Assembly: GCA_025061735.1 (NCBI GenBank)
Contig: JANXAU010000061.1
Span: forward strand, 1-55,115
Direction of reading: 5' to 3'
DNA length: 55,115 nt
From: Candidatus Bipolaricaulota bacterium
GTDB taxonomy: Bacteria; Bipolaricaulota; Bipolaricaulia; RBG-16-55-9; DRXL01
The position numbers and the translations under genes are program-made. This document shows, piece after piece, positions 1 through 7,713 of the stretch; position 1 is the first letter of the stretch, and every line of letters starts with the position of its first letter. The notes below the pieces were generated by a model that saw only the letters and a list, made by a program, of their open reading frames with translations, did no database searches and was not told where the DNA came from.

Positions 1-16
1 CCGTGATGACTCACGG
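1..16. other. Short perfect hairpin at the window edge
   Basis: CCGTGA (1-6) and TCACGG (11-16) form a perfect 6 bp stem around a 4-base loop. No T-run follows, so it is not a typical intrinsic terminator. It may belong to the end of an upstream gene outside the window. Confidence 0.3.
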
Positions 17-58
17 GAGAGGGGTGGCGTAGCCGGGGTGAGGGCCAAAGGGCAACCC

Positions 59-967
59 ATGATGCTCACAGAAAAAGTCGCAGAGAATATCTATATCTTA
101 GACACGGAGATGCTGGGGCTGCCCCGCTACGGCTCGCTTTATATCTTAAAGACCCCGCGTCCCACGCTCATCGAGACGGGGTTCTCGCATACGTTGGAGA
201 AGACGCTGAGCGCTCTTGACGAATTGAAGATTCGCCCTGAAGACGTCGCGTATATTATCCCTACCCACGTCCATCTCGATCACGCCGGCGGAACGGGAGA
301 CTTAGCCCACGCTTGTCCCAACGCCAGAGTCGTCATCCACGAGCAGGGCGCGCCCCATATAGTAGATCCCACGAAGCTCATCGAGAGCGTCAAGCGCGCC
401 GTCGGCCCGATGTTCGGCTTCTACGGGACGCTCCGGCCCACTCCTCCAGAGCGCCTGATCGTCGTCAAGGGCGGGGAGTCGTTCGATCTGGGCGGGGGGT
501 ATCAGTTAGACGTGCTCCACGCGCCCGGACACGCGCCGCATCAGATCTGTCTCTACGAGCGCAAGACGGGCGGGCTGTTCACGGCCGACGCCGCGGGGAT
601 CTATCGTCCGTGGGCCGCGGGGTTGATTCTGACGACCCCGCCCCCGGCGTTTCATTTAGAGCAGAGCTTAGAGACTCTAGAGCGTTTGAAAGCGTTAGCG
701 CCCAGAGTGCTCTTCTACACGCACTGGGGCGCGCATACTCAGATTAAACTGCTCGACGACTACGCCCAGATGCTGCGCGCGTGGGTCGCCGATGTTGAGG
801 CGCAGAAGCGTCTCTTGGGCGATGACGCGGCCGTCAAGAGATATTTTGTGGAACGCGACGGGCCGCGCTTCCAAGATCACTATCCTGAACTGATCCTACG
901 CGGCGAGATCGAGATGAACACCCAAGGGATCTTGCTCTATCTCAAGCGTGTGCGGGGCGTGGCGTAA
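59..967 (+). CDS. MBL-fold metallo-hydrolase
   Basis: This is a metallo-beta-lactamase-fold hydrolase of about 302 residues. The metal-binding signature THVHLDHAGG lies near residues 69-78 and supplies the HxHxDH ligands. A later GHAPHQ segment, an Asp in FTADAAG and a C-terminal YTHWGAH segment supply the remaining expected ligands. Two in-frame ATGs (59 and 62) follow a weak purine-rich stretch; I chose 59 over an upstream GTG at 38 because the N-terminus then matches the family. There is no signal peptide, so it should be cytoplasmic. The substrate cannot be read from the sequence; thioesterase- or lactonase-like activity is common in the superfamily. It ends 16 bases before the clpC promoter. 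Confidence 0.85.
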   Translation: MMLTEKVAENIYILDTEMLGLPRYGSLYILKTPRPTLIETGFSHTLEKTLSALDELKIRPEDVAYIIPTHVHLDHAGGTGDLAHACPNARVVIHEQGAPHIVDPTKLIESVKRAVGPMFGFYGTLRPTPPERLIVVKGGESFDLGGGYQLDVLHAPGHAPHQICLYERKTGGLFTADAAGIYRPWAAGLILTTPPPAFHLEQSLETLERLKALAPRVLFYTHWGAHTQIKLLDDYAQMLRAWVADVEAQKRLLGDDAAVKRYFVERDGPRFQDHYPELILRGEIEMNTQGILLYLKRVRGVA

Positions 968-983
968 AGCGTGACGAAGATGC

Positions 984-1012
984 TTGACAGTCACGGTCGA
1001 CCCACTTATAAT
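984..1012 (+). promoter_or_regulatory. Consensus sigma-70 promoter of clpC
   Basis: TTGACA (984-989) and TATAAT (1007-1012) are separated by exactly 17 bases, a full match to the housekeeping consensus. Transcription should start near 1019, leaving about 37 bases before ATG 1056. The promoter overlaps the longest possible reading frame, which begins at the TTG of the -35 box, so that longer frame is not the real gene start. Confidence 0.9.
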
Positions 1013-1055
1013 CAATCGGGTGCCCGCAACGGTTGCCCCGGAGGTAGACCAAATC

Positions 1056-3494
1056 ATGCATGAGATGTACAATCTCTTCTCGCGAGAATCCCAGCAAGCC
1101 ATCGGGATCGCTTACAAAGAAGCCGAAGCGTGGGGTCACGACTACGTGGGAGCGGAGCACTTGCTGCTCGCTTTTACGAAGATGCGCAACAGCGAAGTCT
1201 GCCGGCTCTTAGAGGCCAATGGGCTGAACTATCAGCGTCTGGTGCGGGAGATCGAGCGCGAGGTCGGGCGCGGCGACTCGCGCTTCGTCCCCAGCGAGCT
1301 GCAGCCCACCCCTCAGCTCAAGCGCATCATCACCCGCGCCTACGAAGAGATGCGCCGCTACGGGCACACCCTGATCTCTCTAGAAGATCTGCTCTTGGGG
1401 ATTCTCGAGGAGGGCAACAGCATCGCCGCGCATCTGCTCCACCAGGCGGGGGTAGACGCCGGCAAGGTCCGGCGGTATCTGTCGCCTCTCCAGGCGGGGG
1501 TTGGGGCGCGCTTGCGCCGCGAAGAGCGCAGCAAGTTCAAGAATTTTGAGTACGGGCGCAACTTGGTCGAAGAGGCCCGCGCCGGACGCTTAGACCCCGT
1601 TATCGGGCGCGAAGAGGAGATCAACCGCATCATTCAGACGCTCTCGCGGCGCAAGAAGAACAATCCCGTCATCGTCGGCGAACCCGGCGTGGGGAAGACC
1701 GCGATCGTCGAGGGCCTGGCGCAGCGCATCGCCTCTGGGGACGTGCCCGCGCCGCTCTTGGGCAAAGAGATTATCGAGTTAGATATGGCCGCGATCGTCG
1801 CGGGCACCAAGTATCGGGGTGAGTTTGAGCAGCGCCTCAAGAGCTTGGTCAACGCCGTTGTCGAGGCGGGCAACGTCATCCTCTTCATTGACGAGCTGCA
1901 CACGGTCGTCGGTGCCGGTGGCGCCGAGGGCGCCATTGACGCTTCGGCGATTCTTAAGCCCCCTCTGGCGTCAGGCTTGATCCAGTGCATCGGCACGGCA
2001 ACGCTGGACGACTATCGCAAATACATCGAGCGAGACCCGGCGCTGGAGCGCCGCTTTAAGAAGATCTTGGTCGAAGAACCACAGATCGAGGCGACCGTCA
2101 AGATTCTCAAGGGCTTGCGCCCGCGCTACGAATCCCACCATCGCGTCAAGATCAGCGACGAGGCCCTCTGGGCCGCCGTCAAGCTCTCCGATCGCTATAT
2201 CACCGATCACTTCTTGCCGGACAAGGCGATAGACTTAATAGACGAAACGGCCGCCAAGAAGCGCTTGGAGACCAGCTCGTTCTCGCCAGAGATCCGCGAG
2301 CTTGAGGATCAATTGCGCGCGCTGGCCGAGCAGAAGAATGCCGCGGTGACCGAGCAGAACTACGAGCTGGCGGCCGAACTGCGCGACCGCGAGCGCGTGC
2401 TGCAAGAGAAGCTCCGCGAGCTGAAGATGCAATCCCACGAATCCGAGGTCGTAGTGACCGCGGACGACGTCGCCCAGATGATCTCAAGCTGGACGGGTGT
2501 GCCCGTCGGCCACATGAAGATGGAAGAGTCCAAGAGAGTCTTGATGATGGAAGAAGAGCTGCACAAGCGCTATATCAATCAAGACGAGGCCGTCAAGGCC
2601 GTCTCGCGCGCCATTCGCCGCGCTTACGCCGGGGTCAAGGATCCCAAGCGCCCCATCGGCAGCTTCTTGTTCTTAGGGCCCACGGGCGTGGGCAAGACCG
2701 AGCTGGCCAAGGCGATCGCCGAGTTTCTCTTCGGCGACGAGGAGGCCCTGATTCGCATTGATATGTCGGAGTATATGGAGCGCTTTTCGGTATCTCGTCT
2801 CATCGGTGCGCCGCCGGGGTATGTGGGCTACGAAGAGGCCGGCGAGCTGACCGAAGCCGTGAGACGGCGCCCTTATTCTGTGGTGCTCTTCGACGAGATC
2901 GAGAAGGCCCATCGCGATGTCTTCAACATTCTCTTGCAGGTCATGGACGACGGCGCGCTCACCGATTCTCAAGGGCGGCGCGTAGATTTCAGAAACACCG
3001 TCTTGATTATGACGAGCAATCTTGGCTCCAAGACGATCACCGATCGTGCGTCGCTGGGCTTTGGCACCGATACCCAAGTCGACTCCAAAGAGTCTTACAA
3101 CGAGATGCGCAGCCGCGTGATGAGCGAAGTGAAAGACTTCTTCAGGCCCGAATTTCTCAACCGTCTTGACGACATCATCGTCTTCCATCAGCACACCAAG
3201 GAGAACATCTATCAGATTGCCAATCTCAAGTTCCGCGAGCTTGCGGATCGTCTGCGCGAGCGCGAGATCGAGATCGAGATGACCGAGGCGGCCAAGGAGC
3301 TGCTCATCAAAGAGGGCTACGACCCCAAGTACGGGGCGCGTCCGTTGGTGCGCACGCTGGAGAGATTGGTGGAGAACCCCATCTCCGATAAGATCTTAGA
3401 GGGCGAGTTTGCCAAAGGCGATCGCATTATCATAGACGCCAAGGACGGGCAGATCACGCTCTCGAAGGCCGAGAAGTTCGTGGCGACGCCGTGA
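1056..3494 (+). CDS. clpC: ATP-dependent Clp protease ATP-binding subunit ClpC
   Basis: This AAA+ unfoldase feeds substrates to the ClpP peptidase in the cytoplasm. At 812 residues it matches the usual ClpC length. An N-terminal Clp repeat domain comes first, then AAA+ module 1 (Walker A GEPGVGKT at residues 208-215, Walker B LFIDEL), a UVR-type coiled segment (YELAAELRDRE) and AAA+ module 2 (Walker A GPTGVGKT at 541-548, Walker B VVLFDEIEKAH). The start is ATG 1056: GGAGGT at 1040-1045 is 10 bases upstream and the promoter lies before it. ATG 1065 is an alternative that gives a more typical MYNLF start but has poor spacing. radA and disA follow, as in the Bacillus clpC operon, but ctsR, mcsA and mcsB are absent here. 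Confidence 0.96.
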   Translation: MHEMYNLFSRESQQAIGIAYKEAEAWGHDYVGAEHLLLAFTKMRNSEVCRLLEANGLNYQRLVREIEREVGRGDSRFVPSELQPTPQLKRIITRAYEEMRRYGHTLISLEDLLLGILEEGNSIAAHLLHQAGVDAGKVRRYLSPLQAGVGARLRREERSKFKNFEYGRNLVEEARAGRLDPVIGREEEINRIIQTLSRRKKNNPVIVGEPGVGKTAIVEGLAQRIASGDVPAPLLGKEIIELDMAAIVAGTKYRGEFEQRLKSLVNAVVEAGNVILFIDELHTVVGAGGAEGAIDASAILKPPLASGLIQCIGTATLDDYRKYIERDPALERRFKKILVEEPQIEATVKILKGLRPRYESHHRVKISDEALWAAVKLSDRYITDHFLPDKAIDLIDETAAKKRLETSSFSPEIRELEDQLRALAEQKNAAVTEQNYELAAELRDRERVLQEKLRELKMQSHESEVVVTADDVAQMISSWTGVPVGHMKMEESKRVLMMEEELHKRYINQDEAVKAVSRAIRRAYAGVKDPKRPIGSFLFLGPTGVGKTELAKAIAEFLFGDEEALIRIDMSEYMERFSVSRLIGAPPGYVGYEEAGELTEAVRRRPYSVVLFDEIEKAHRDVFNILLQVMDDGALTDSQGRRVDFRNTVLIMTSNLGSKTITDRASLGFGTDTQVDSKESYNEMRSRVMSEVKDFFRPEFLNRLDDIIVFHQHTKENIYQIANLKFRELADRLREREIEIEMTEAAKELLIKEGYDPKYGARPLVRTLERLVENPISDKILEGEFAKGDRIIIDAKDGQITLSKAEKFVATP

Positions 3495-3497
3495 GCC

Positions 3498-4820
3498 ATG
3501 TACCGCTGCCGAGACTGCGGCTATCGCGCGCTCAAATGGCTGGGGCGTTGCCCGCAGTGCGGCACATGGGAGAGTCTCGTCGAAGTCTCAGAGACGCTAA
3601 GCGCAAGACCCACAGCGGTTCCCCAAGCGCTCGCCGATATTCCCATCAGCGACGCGCAGCGCGTGACGACGGGGATTGCCGAGTTCGATCGGGTGCTGGG
3701 CGGAGGCTTGGTGGCGGGGTCGGTGCTGTTGGTGGGCGGCGAGCCGGGCATCGGCAAATCTACGCTGCTCTTCCAAGTTGCCGCTCAATTCGCGCGTCTG
3801 AGCGCTGCTCCCGTGCTCTACGTCTCCGGAGAAGAAGCTCCTGCTCAGATCAAACTCCGTGCCGATAGACTCAGATTGGACTTCCCCTCTCCGTTGTTGA
3901 TATTGCACGAACAGAATCTCAGCGCGATCTGCGAGCAGATCGTGCAGACCAAAGCCGCTTTGGTCGTTATCGATTCGATCCAGACGGTCTTCCCCGAAGG
4001 CCTAGGCGAGAGCATCGGGATGCCCCATCAAGTGGGCCAAGCAGCGTTTGCGCTCAATCAGATCGCTAAAGCTCAGAAGATCCCGATCTTTCTCATCGGG
4101 CACATCACGAAATCCGGAGACTTCGCCGGCCCCAAAGCGATCGAACACTTAGTAGATGTCGCGCTCTACTTAGAGGGCGGACGCGAGAGCGATGTAAGAA
4201 TCTTAAGAGCCGTCAAGAATCGCTACGGTTCGACAGAAGAGATCGGGGTCTTTCAGATGCGCGCCGAAGGCCTGGTCGAGATCGCCAACCCCTCGCAGTT
4301 CTTTATCGAGCGACATGAGACCGTCCCCCCCGGCTCGGTGATCGTCCCCAGTCTCGAAGGGACGCGCCCGATCTTGATCGAGATCCAGGCGCTCGTCGCG
4401 CCGACGAATTCTAGTTATCCTCAACGGCGTGCGATGGGCGTGGACTTCAATCGCGTGGCGCTGCTGCTGGCTGTCATAGAAAAACATCTGGGAGCGCAGA
4501 TCAGTCGAGAAGACGTCTATGTGAACGTTGCCGGGGGGTTGAGCGTGCGCGAGACGGCCACGGACTTGGGGATCGCGCTAGCGCTGGTCTCTAGTTTTAA
4601 GAACCGCGCGATAGAGGGGCGCACGGTGGTGGTGGGCGAGCTGGGGCTTGCTGGGGAGGTGCGCCGCGTCAAGCGCCTCAAGGAGCGCCTGACCGAAGCC
4701 GCCAAGCTCGGCTACGAGCGCGCCGTGATCCCCAAGGGCGAACGCCTCCACGAGCTGGTAGAATTAGAGACGATCGCCGTGCGGAATCTTCGTGAGGCGG
4801 TGGAGGCGCTCGATCTCTAA
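3498..4820 (+). CDS. radA: DNA repair protein RadA (Sms)
   Basis: RadA is a RecA-like branch-migration ATPase acting in homologous recombination. It has 440 residues, normal for the family. An N-terminal zinc finger uses Cys 4, 7, 18 and 21. The Walker A GEPGIGKST lies at residues 81-89. The RadA-specific KNRYGS motif follows in the middle, and a Lon-protease-like C-terminal domain completes the protein. It begins three bases after the clpC stop, and its TAA overlaps the disA ATG by one base, indicating cotranscription and probable translational coupling. Confidence 0.96.
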   Translation: MYRCRDCGYRALKWLGRCPQCGTWESLVEVSETLSARPTAVPQALADIPISDAQRVTTGIAEFDRVLGGGLVAGSVLLVGGEPGIGKSTLLFQVAAQFARLSAAPVLYVSGEEAPAQIKLRADRLRLDFPSPLLILHEQNLSAICEQIVQTKAALVVIDSIQTVFPEGLGESIGMPHQVGQAAFALNQIAKAQKIPIFLIGHITKSGDFAGPKAIEHLVDVALYLEGGRESDVRILRAVKNRYGSTEEIGVFQMRAEGLVEIANPSQFFIERHETVPPGSVIVPSLEGTRPILIEIQALVAPTNSSYPQRRAMGVDFNRVALLLAVIEKHLGAQISREDVYVNVAGGLSVRETATDLGIALALVSSFKNRAIEGRTVVVGELGLAGEVRRVKRLKERLTEAAKLGYERAVIPKGERLHELVELETIAVRNLREAVEALDL

Positions 4821-5881
4821 TGCCCAAGCCGATCTACGACGAAGAGTTTCTCAAGGTGCTAGCGAAGATCGCGCCGGGGACGCCCCTGCGCGACGCGATC
4901 AATTCGATCGTGCAGATGCGCAACGGCGGCCTGATCGTGATCGCCGATCCGGAGAAGGCCCAGGAGGTCGTGCAAGCGGGCTTCTGGCTCGACGCGGATT
5001 TTACGCCCCAGCGCGTCGTTGAGCTTTCCAAGATGGACCGTGCGATCGTCTTGACCGAGGACCTCAAGAAGATTTCATACGCCAATGCGTATCTCGTCCC
5101 CGATCCCCGCATCCCTTCGGACGAGACCGGAACGCGCCATCTCACCGCCGAGAAGGTCGCCAAGCAGCTCAACGTCGCGGTGATTGCCATCTCGGCGGAG
5201 CGCTTTGGGCGCGTGACCGTCTATTACGGTCCTATCCGATATGTGCTTCAAGACAGCGCGACGCTGAGCGCGCGGGTCAACCAAGCGCTGCGCATCTTGG
5301 AGCAGTATCGCGTCACGTACAACGAGCTGTCGCTGGAGCTGACGGCGTTAGAACTCGAAGGACGAGTGCTGCCCTATCACGTGGCGAATATCTTGCAGAA
5401 CATCGTCCAGATGCTGGATACCGAGGAGCAGATACGGCTGTGGTTTATTGAGTTGGGCGAGGAGCGTGAGATGCATCAGCTCTTGCTGGAGTGGCTGATG
5501 GTAGACGTGCGCGAGCAGGCGGAGCTGCTGGTGCGCGACTTTCAAGAGAACCGCAAAAGCCCCCAAGCGATCTTGGAGGAGATTCGCCGTCTGCCTCCCG
5601 AAGAGCTGCTCTCGACGGAGAAGATCATGGAGGTGCTGGGCTATGAAGGGGGGGAGGAGATCTTGGATCGCTTCTTGCCCTCGCGGGGGTATCGCGTGCT
5701 CAGCCAGATTCCGCGGTTGCCCATGAGCGTCATTGAGGACTTGGTCAGCGAATTTGGCTCGCTGCGGGCGATCTTGCGGGCGACGGAGAAGGACTTGATG
5801 GAAGTAAAAGGGATTGCCGAAGTGCGCGCGCGGGCGATCCGCATGGGGTTGCGACGGTTGAAGAACAGCTTTATGGGGTGA
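4820..5881 (+). CDS. disA: DNA integrity scanning protein DisA, altered active-site motifs
   Basis: DisA proteins scan DNA for branched structures and make cyclic di-AMP from ATP. The 353 residues show the N-terminal diadenylate cyclase (DAC) domain, a helical linker and a C-terminal helix-hairpin-helix DNA-binding region (residues about 295-350). The normally conserved DGA motif reads D73-R74-A75, and the RHR motif reads R106-H107-L108. The Asp and the RH pair are kept, but one residue in each signature is changed. Cyclase activity is therefore uncertain; the assignment to the family is not. It starts in a TAATG overlap with radA. Confidence 0.93.
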   Translation: MPKPIYDEEFLKVLAKIAPGTPLRDAINSIVQMRNGGLIVIADPEKAQEVVQAGFWLDADFTPQRVVELSKMDRAIVLTEDLKKISYANAYLVPDPRIPSDETGTRHLTAEKVAKQLNVAVIAISAERFGRVTVYYGPIRYVLQDSATLSARVNQALRILEQYRVTYNELSLELTALELEGRVLPYHVANILQNIVQMLDTEEQIRLWFIELGEEREMHQLLLEWLMVDVREQAELLVRDFQENRKSPQAILEEIRRLPPEELLSTEKIMEVLGYEGGEEILDRFLPSRGYRVLSQIPRLPMSVIEDLVSEFGSLRAILRATEKDLMEVKGIAEVRARAIRMGLRRLKNSFMG

Positions 5882-5883
5882 AC

Positions 5884-6702
5884 ATGACCGAGTTAGAAAG
5901 ATTGCAACAAGCAGCCCGGTTCATCCGCGAGCGTCTTACGCTGGCACCCCGGATCGCTATCGTTCTGGGGTCGGGGATGTCGGAGGTGCTGAAAGACCTA
6001 GAAGGGGCGGAGCGTCTGGCGTGGGAGCAGATCCCGCACTTCCCTAGGGCGACCGTGGCGGGACACGCGGGAGAATGGATCTTTGGTTATTTAGAGAAAA
6101 AGCCCATCCTTCTCTCGCGCGGGCGCGTGCACTACTACGAAGGCTACTCGATGGCCCAGATCGCTTTCCCCATCAGGCTGATGAAGCTCTTGGGGATAGA
6201 GCGAGCGATTCTTACCAACGCAGCGGGAGGAATCAACAAAGACTATAAAGTTGGAGATTTCGTGCTGATTCGGGATCATATCAACACGATCCCTGATAAT
6301 CCCTTGCGCGGGGAGAATCTCTCAGAGCTGGGGCCGCGATTCCCCAATCTCCTAGACGCCTACAGCGCGCGCTGGCGTGCCCAGGCGAAAGAGATCGCTA
6401 GAGAATTGGGCTTAGGGCTACACGAAGGGGTCTATATCGCGACCCCCGGCCCCATGTACGAGACCCCGGCGGAGATCGAAGCCTATAGGCGATGGGGAGC
6501 CGACTTAGTGGGGATGAGCACCGTGCCCGAAGTGGTTGCCGCTCGCCACTGCGGGCTAGAAGTGCTGGCGATCTCGCTGGTGACCAATCTTGCGGCAGGG
6601 CTGGGAAGCGATAAGCTGACCCACGAAGAGGTCTTAGAGACGACCAAGAGGCGAGAGAACGAGCTGGCCAGGCTGTTACGGGAGCTGGTGAAGAGGCTGT
6701 GA
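5884..6702 (+). CDS. Purine-nucleoside phosphorylase (trimeric, PNP-I type)
   Basis: It splits purine nucleosides with phosphate to free base and (deoxy)ribose-1-phosphate, a purine salvage step in the cytoplasm. At 272 residues it matches the trimeric class. The phosphate loop GSGM is at residues 29-32, followed by RVHYYEGY, TNAAGGIN, TPGPMYETPAEI and GMSTVPE. An Asn in the SLVTNLAAG segment is typical of 6-oxopurine-specific enzymes. ATG 5884 lies two bases after the disA TGA. An alternative GTG at 5878 would overlap the disA stop by three bases, so the enzyme is the fourth member of the clpC-radA-disA operon. Confidence 0.93.
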   Translation: MTELERLQQAARFIRERLTLAPRIAIVLGSGMSEVLKDLEGAERLAWEQIPHFPRATVAGHAGEWIFGYLEKKPILLSRGRVHYYEGYSMAQIAFPIRLMKLLGIERAILTNAAGGINKDYKVGDFVLIRDHINTIPDNPLRGENLSELGPRFPNLLDAYSARWRAQAKEIARELGLGLHEGVYIATPGPMYETPAEIEAYRRWGADLVGMSTVPEVVAARHCGLEVLAISLVTNLAAGLGSDKLTHEEVLETTKRRENELARLLRELVKRL

Positions 6703-6717
6703 AGAATAAAGAGGAGG

Positions 6718-6819
6718 GAGAGCTTGACCCCCCATAGGAGCGGCTGGGGAAAAACCCCGCTAGGGGGAGCGGGTAAAACCCTGGCCGCCGGCCTTCATCT
6801 AGGCACGGGTCAAGCTCTC
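6718..6819. ncRNA. Structured RNA element of unknown family
   Basis: A perfect 13 bp stem (6718-6730 with 6807-6819) closes a 76-base interior. Inside, GCGGC (6740-6744) can pair with GCCGC (6784-6788), enclosing two small hairpins, GGGG-A5-CCCC (6746-6758) and GGG-TAAAA-CCC (6771-6781). This nested junction is far more ordered than an average gap. I do not recognise SRP RNA, 6S RNA, tmRNA, RNase P RNA or a common riboswitch. On the + strand it would lie between pnp and a strong Shine-Dalgarno sequence; on the - strand it lies downstream of an extended -10 promoter. The strand is undecided, and a bidirectional transcription-end structure is possible. Confidence 0.45.
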
Positions 6820-6837
6820 GGCTCAAGGAGGTGATGA

Positions 6838-6984
6838 GTGCTTCATTCGCTTACCCTACTACCCGCCACTGTTATTATAGCACCGGTTTGGGAAATTCTG
6901 ACAGATTCGGTCGGAAAATCTCTAAAATCGGCTTCAGAAGCGCAAGAAAACCTCTTGACCGCCGCTTTCGTCATGTCGTCCTGA
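6838..6984 (+). CDS. Candidate 48-residue small protein
   Basis: An unusually strong Shine-Dalgarno sequence, AAGGAGGTGAT (6825-6835), is followed six bases after GGAGG by GTG at 6838. That frame stays open for 48 codons to TGA 6982-6984. The product has a hydrophobic N-terminal half and a polar C-terminal half rich in Ser, Lys and Glu, so it could touch a membrane. No family is recognised. The support is the ribosome-binding site and the lack of any other explanation for it. A competing frame from ATG 6834 has only two bases of spacing. Confidence 0.35.
   Translation: MLHSLTLLPATVIIAPVWEILTDSVGKSLKSASEAQENLLTAAFVMSS
6874..6882 (-). promoter_or_regulatory. Extended -10 promoter pointing toward the structured element
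   Basis: On the minus strand the sequence reads TGCTATAAT, the same extended -10 found before the HesB-type, HEPN and amidase genes in this window. Transcription would begin near 6867 and run across the sequence complementary to AAGGAGGTGAT and through the 13 bp stem. No minus-strand coding region follows, so the product would be a small RNA or a transcript antisense to the end of pnp. Confidence 0.5.
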
Positions 6985-6995
6985 GCGCCTCGGGG

Positions 6996-7024
6996 GTGAC
7001 GAGAGGGGGCGAAGCGTGTATAAT
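6996..7024 (+). promoter_or_regulatory. Promoter of moaD-moaE
   Basis: GTGACG (6996-7001, four of six matches) and TATAAT (7019-7024) are 17 bases apart. Only nine bases separate the -10 box from ATG 7034, so the transcript should have almost no leader. Confidence 0.7.
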
Positions 7025-7033
7025 AAAGCGCCT

Positions 7034-7276
7034 ATGCGCATTCGCGTAAAGCTCTTCAGCGTCATACGCGAGATCTGCGGCCACTCTGAACTCTCTCTCG
7101 ACTTTAGTGGACGCACCGTGGGAGAGCTATGGCTGCAGTTGGAGCAGCAGCATCCGGCGCTGCGGCCTCTGCGGGCCTCTCGCGCGATGGCCGTCAACCG
7201 TCAGCACGCCCGCGAAGAGCACGTGCTCCACGAGGGTGACGAAGTGGCCTTCTTTCCCCCGGTGAGCGGGGGCTAG
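7034..7276 (+). CDS. moaD: Molybdopterin synthase sulfur-carrier subunit MoaD
   Basis: MoaD carries the thiocarboxylate that MoaE transfers to precursor Z (cPMP) to make molybdopterin. The 80-residue ubiquitin-like protein ends in the required Gly-Gly (PVSGG). ATG 7034 follows the -10 box too closely for a normal leader and has no Shine-Dalgarno sequence; the longer frame from GTG 7016 would start inside the promoter. moaE follows after one base. No other cofactor genes are nearby. Confidence 0.9.
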   Translation: MRIRVKLFSVIREICGHSELSLDFSGRTVGELWLQLEQQHPALRPLRASRAMAVNRQHAREEHVLHEGDEVAFFPPVSGG

Positions 7277-7277
7277 G

Positions 7278-7658
7278 ATGTACATTGAGATCACGTCGCG
7301 GCCGATCTCGCTAGAAGAAGCGTTGGAGCGTCTCGATCTGAGGGGATGCGGCGGTCTGGTTACGTTCTCGGGGGTGGCCCGTCCCACCGACGCTCAGGGT
7401 CGCAAGCTCTCCCATCTTGAATATGAAGCCTACACGGAGATGGCCTACTCCGAGATCGAGAAGATCTGTCGGGAGATCGAGCGTCGCTGGGGGGTGACGC
7501 AGATCGCGATTCTGCATCGAGTCGGGCGTGTCGAGATCGGCGAGCCGAGTGTCATTATCGCTGTAGCGGCAGAGCATCGCGCCGAGGCGTTTGCGGCTTG
7601 TCGCTACGCCATCGATACCCTCAAAGAGACCGTGCCCATTTGGAAGAGAGAAGTGTGA
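7278..7658 (+). CDS. moaE: Molybdopterin synthase catalytic subunit MoaE
   Basis: MoaE forms the heterotetrameric molybdopterin synthase with MoaD and inserts the dithiolene sulfurs into cPMP. The 126 residues cover the normal fold, including the LVTFSGVAR segment near residues 27-35, the HRVG motif in the middle and the C-terminal VPIWKRE segment with a catalytic-type Lys. The gene starts one base after moaD, so the two are cotranscribed and probably coupled. Its 3' end contains the start of the promoter for the next gene. Confidence 0.94.
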   Translation: MYIEITSRPISLEEALERLDLRGCGGLVTFSGVARPTDAQGRKLSHLEYEAYTEMAYSEIEKICREIERRWGVTQIAILHRVGRVEIGEPSVIIAVAAEHRAEAFAACRYAIDTLKETVPIWKREV

Positions 7659-7672
7659 TTTCACTAAAAAAT

Positions 7673-7681
7673 TGCTATAAT
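7673..7681 (+). promoter_or_regulatory. Extended -10 promoter of the HesB-type gene
   Basis: TGCTATAAT at 7673-7681 is a full extended -10 element. No good -35 hexamer is visible, which such promoters tolerate. Transcription should start near 7688, and AAAGGAG (7697-7703) sits 10 bases before ATG 7714. Confidence 0.65.
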
Positions 7682-7713
7682 GATGCTATCCTTTGCAAAG
7701 GAGTGATTCAGAG

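Noticed and set aside
6718-6819. SRP RNA, 6S RNA or molybdenum-cofactor riboswitch
   Set aside because: The SRP domain IV GGAA/GCAGCC core is absent, the 6S-type central bubble does not fit, and the element is separated from moaD by its own promoter, so control of moaD in cis as a leader is unlikely.
6831-7049. 72-codon ORF from GTG 6831 / ATG 6834
   Set aside because: The ATG lies only two bases after GGAGG and the frame runs through the moaD promoter into moaD; the frame from GTG 6838 has better spacing.
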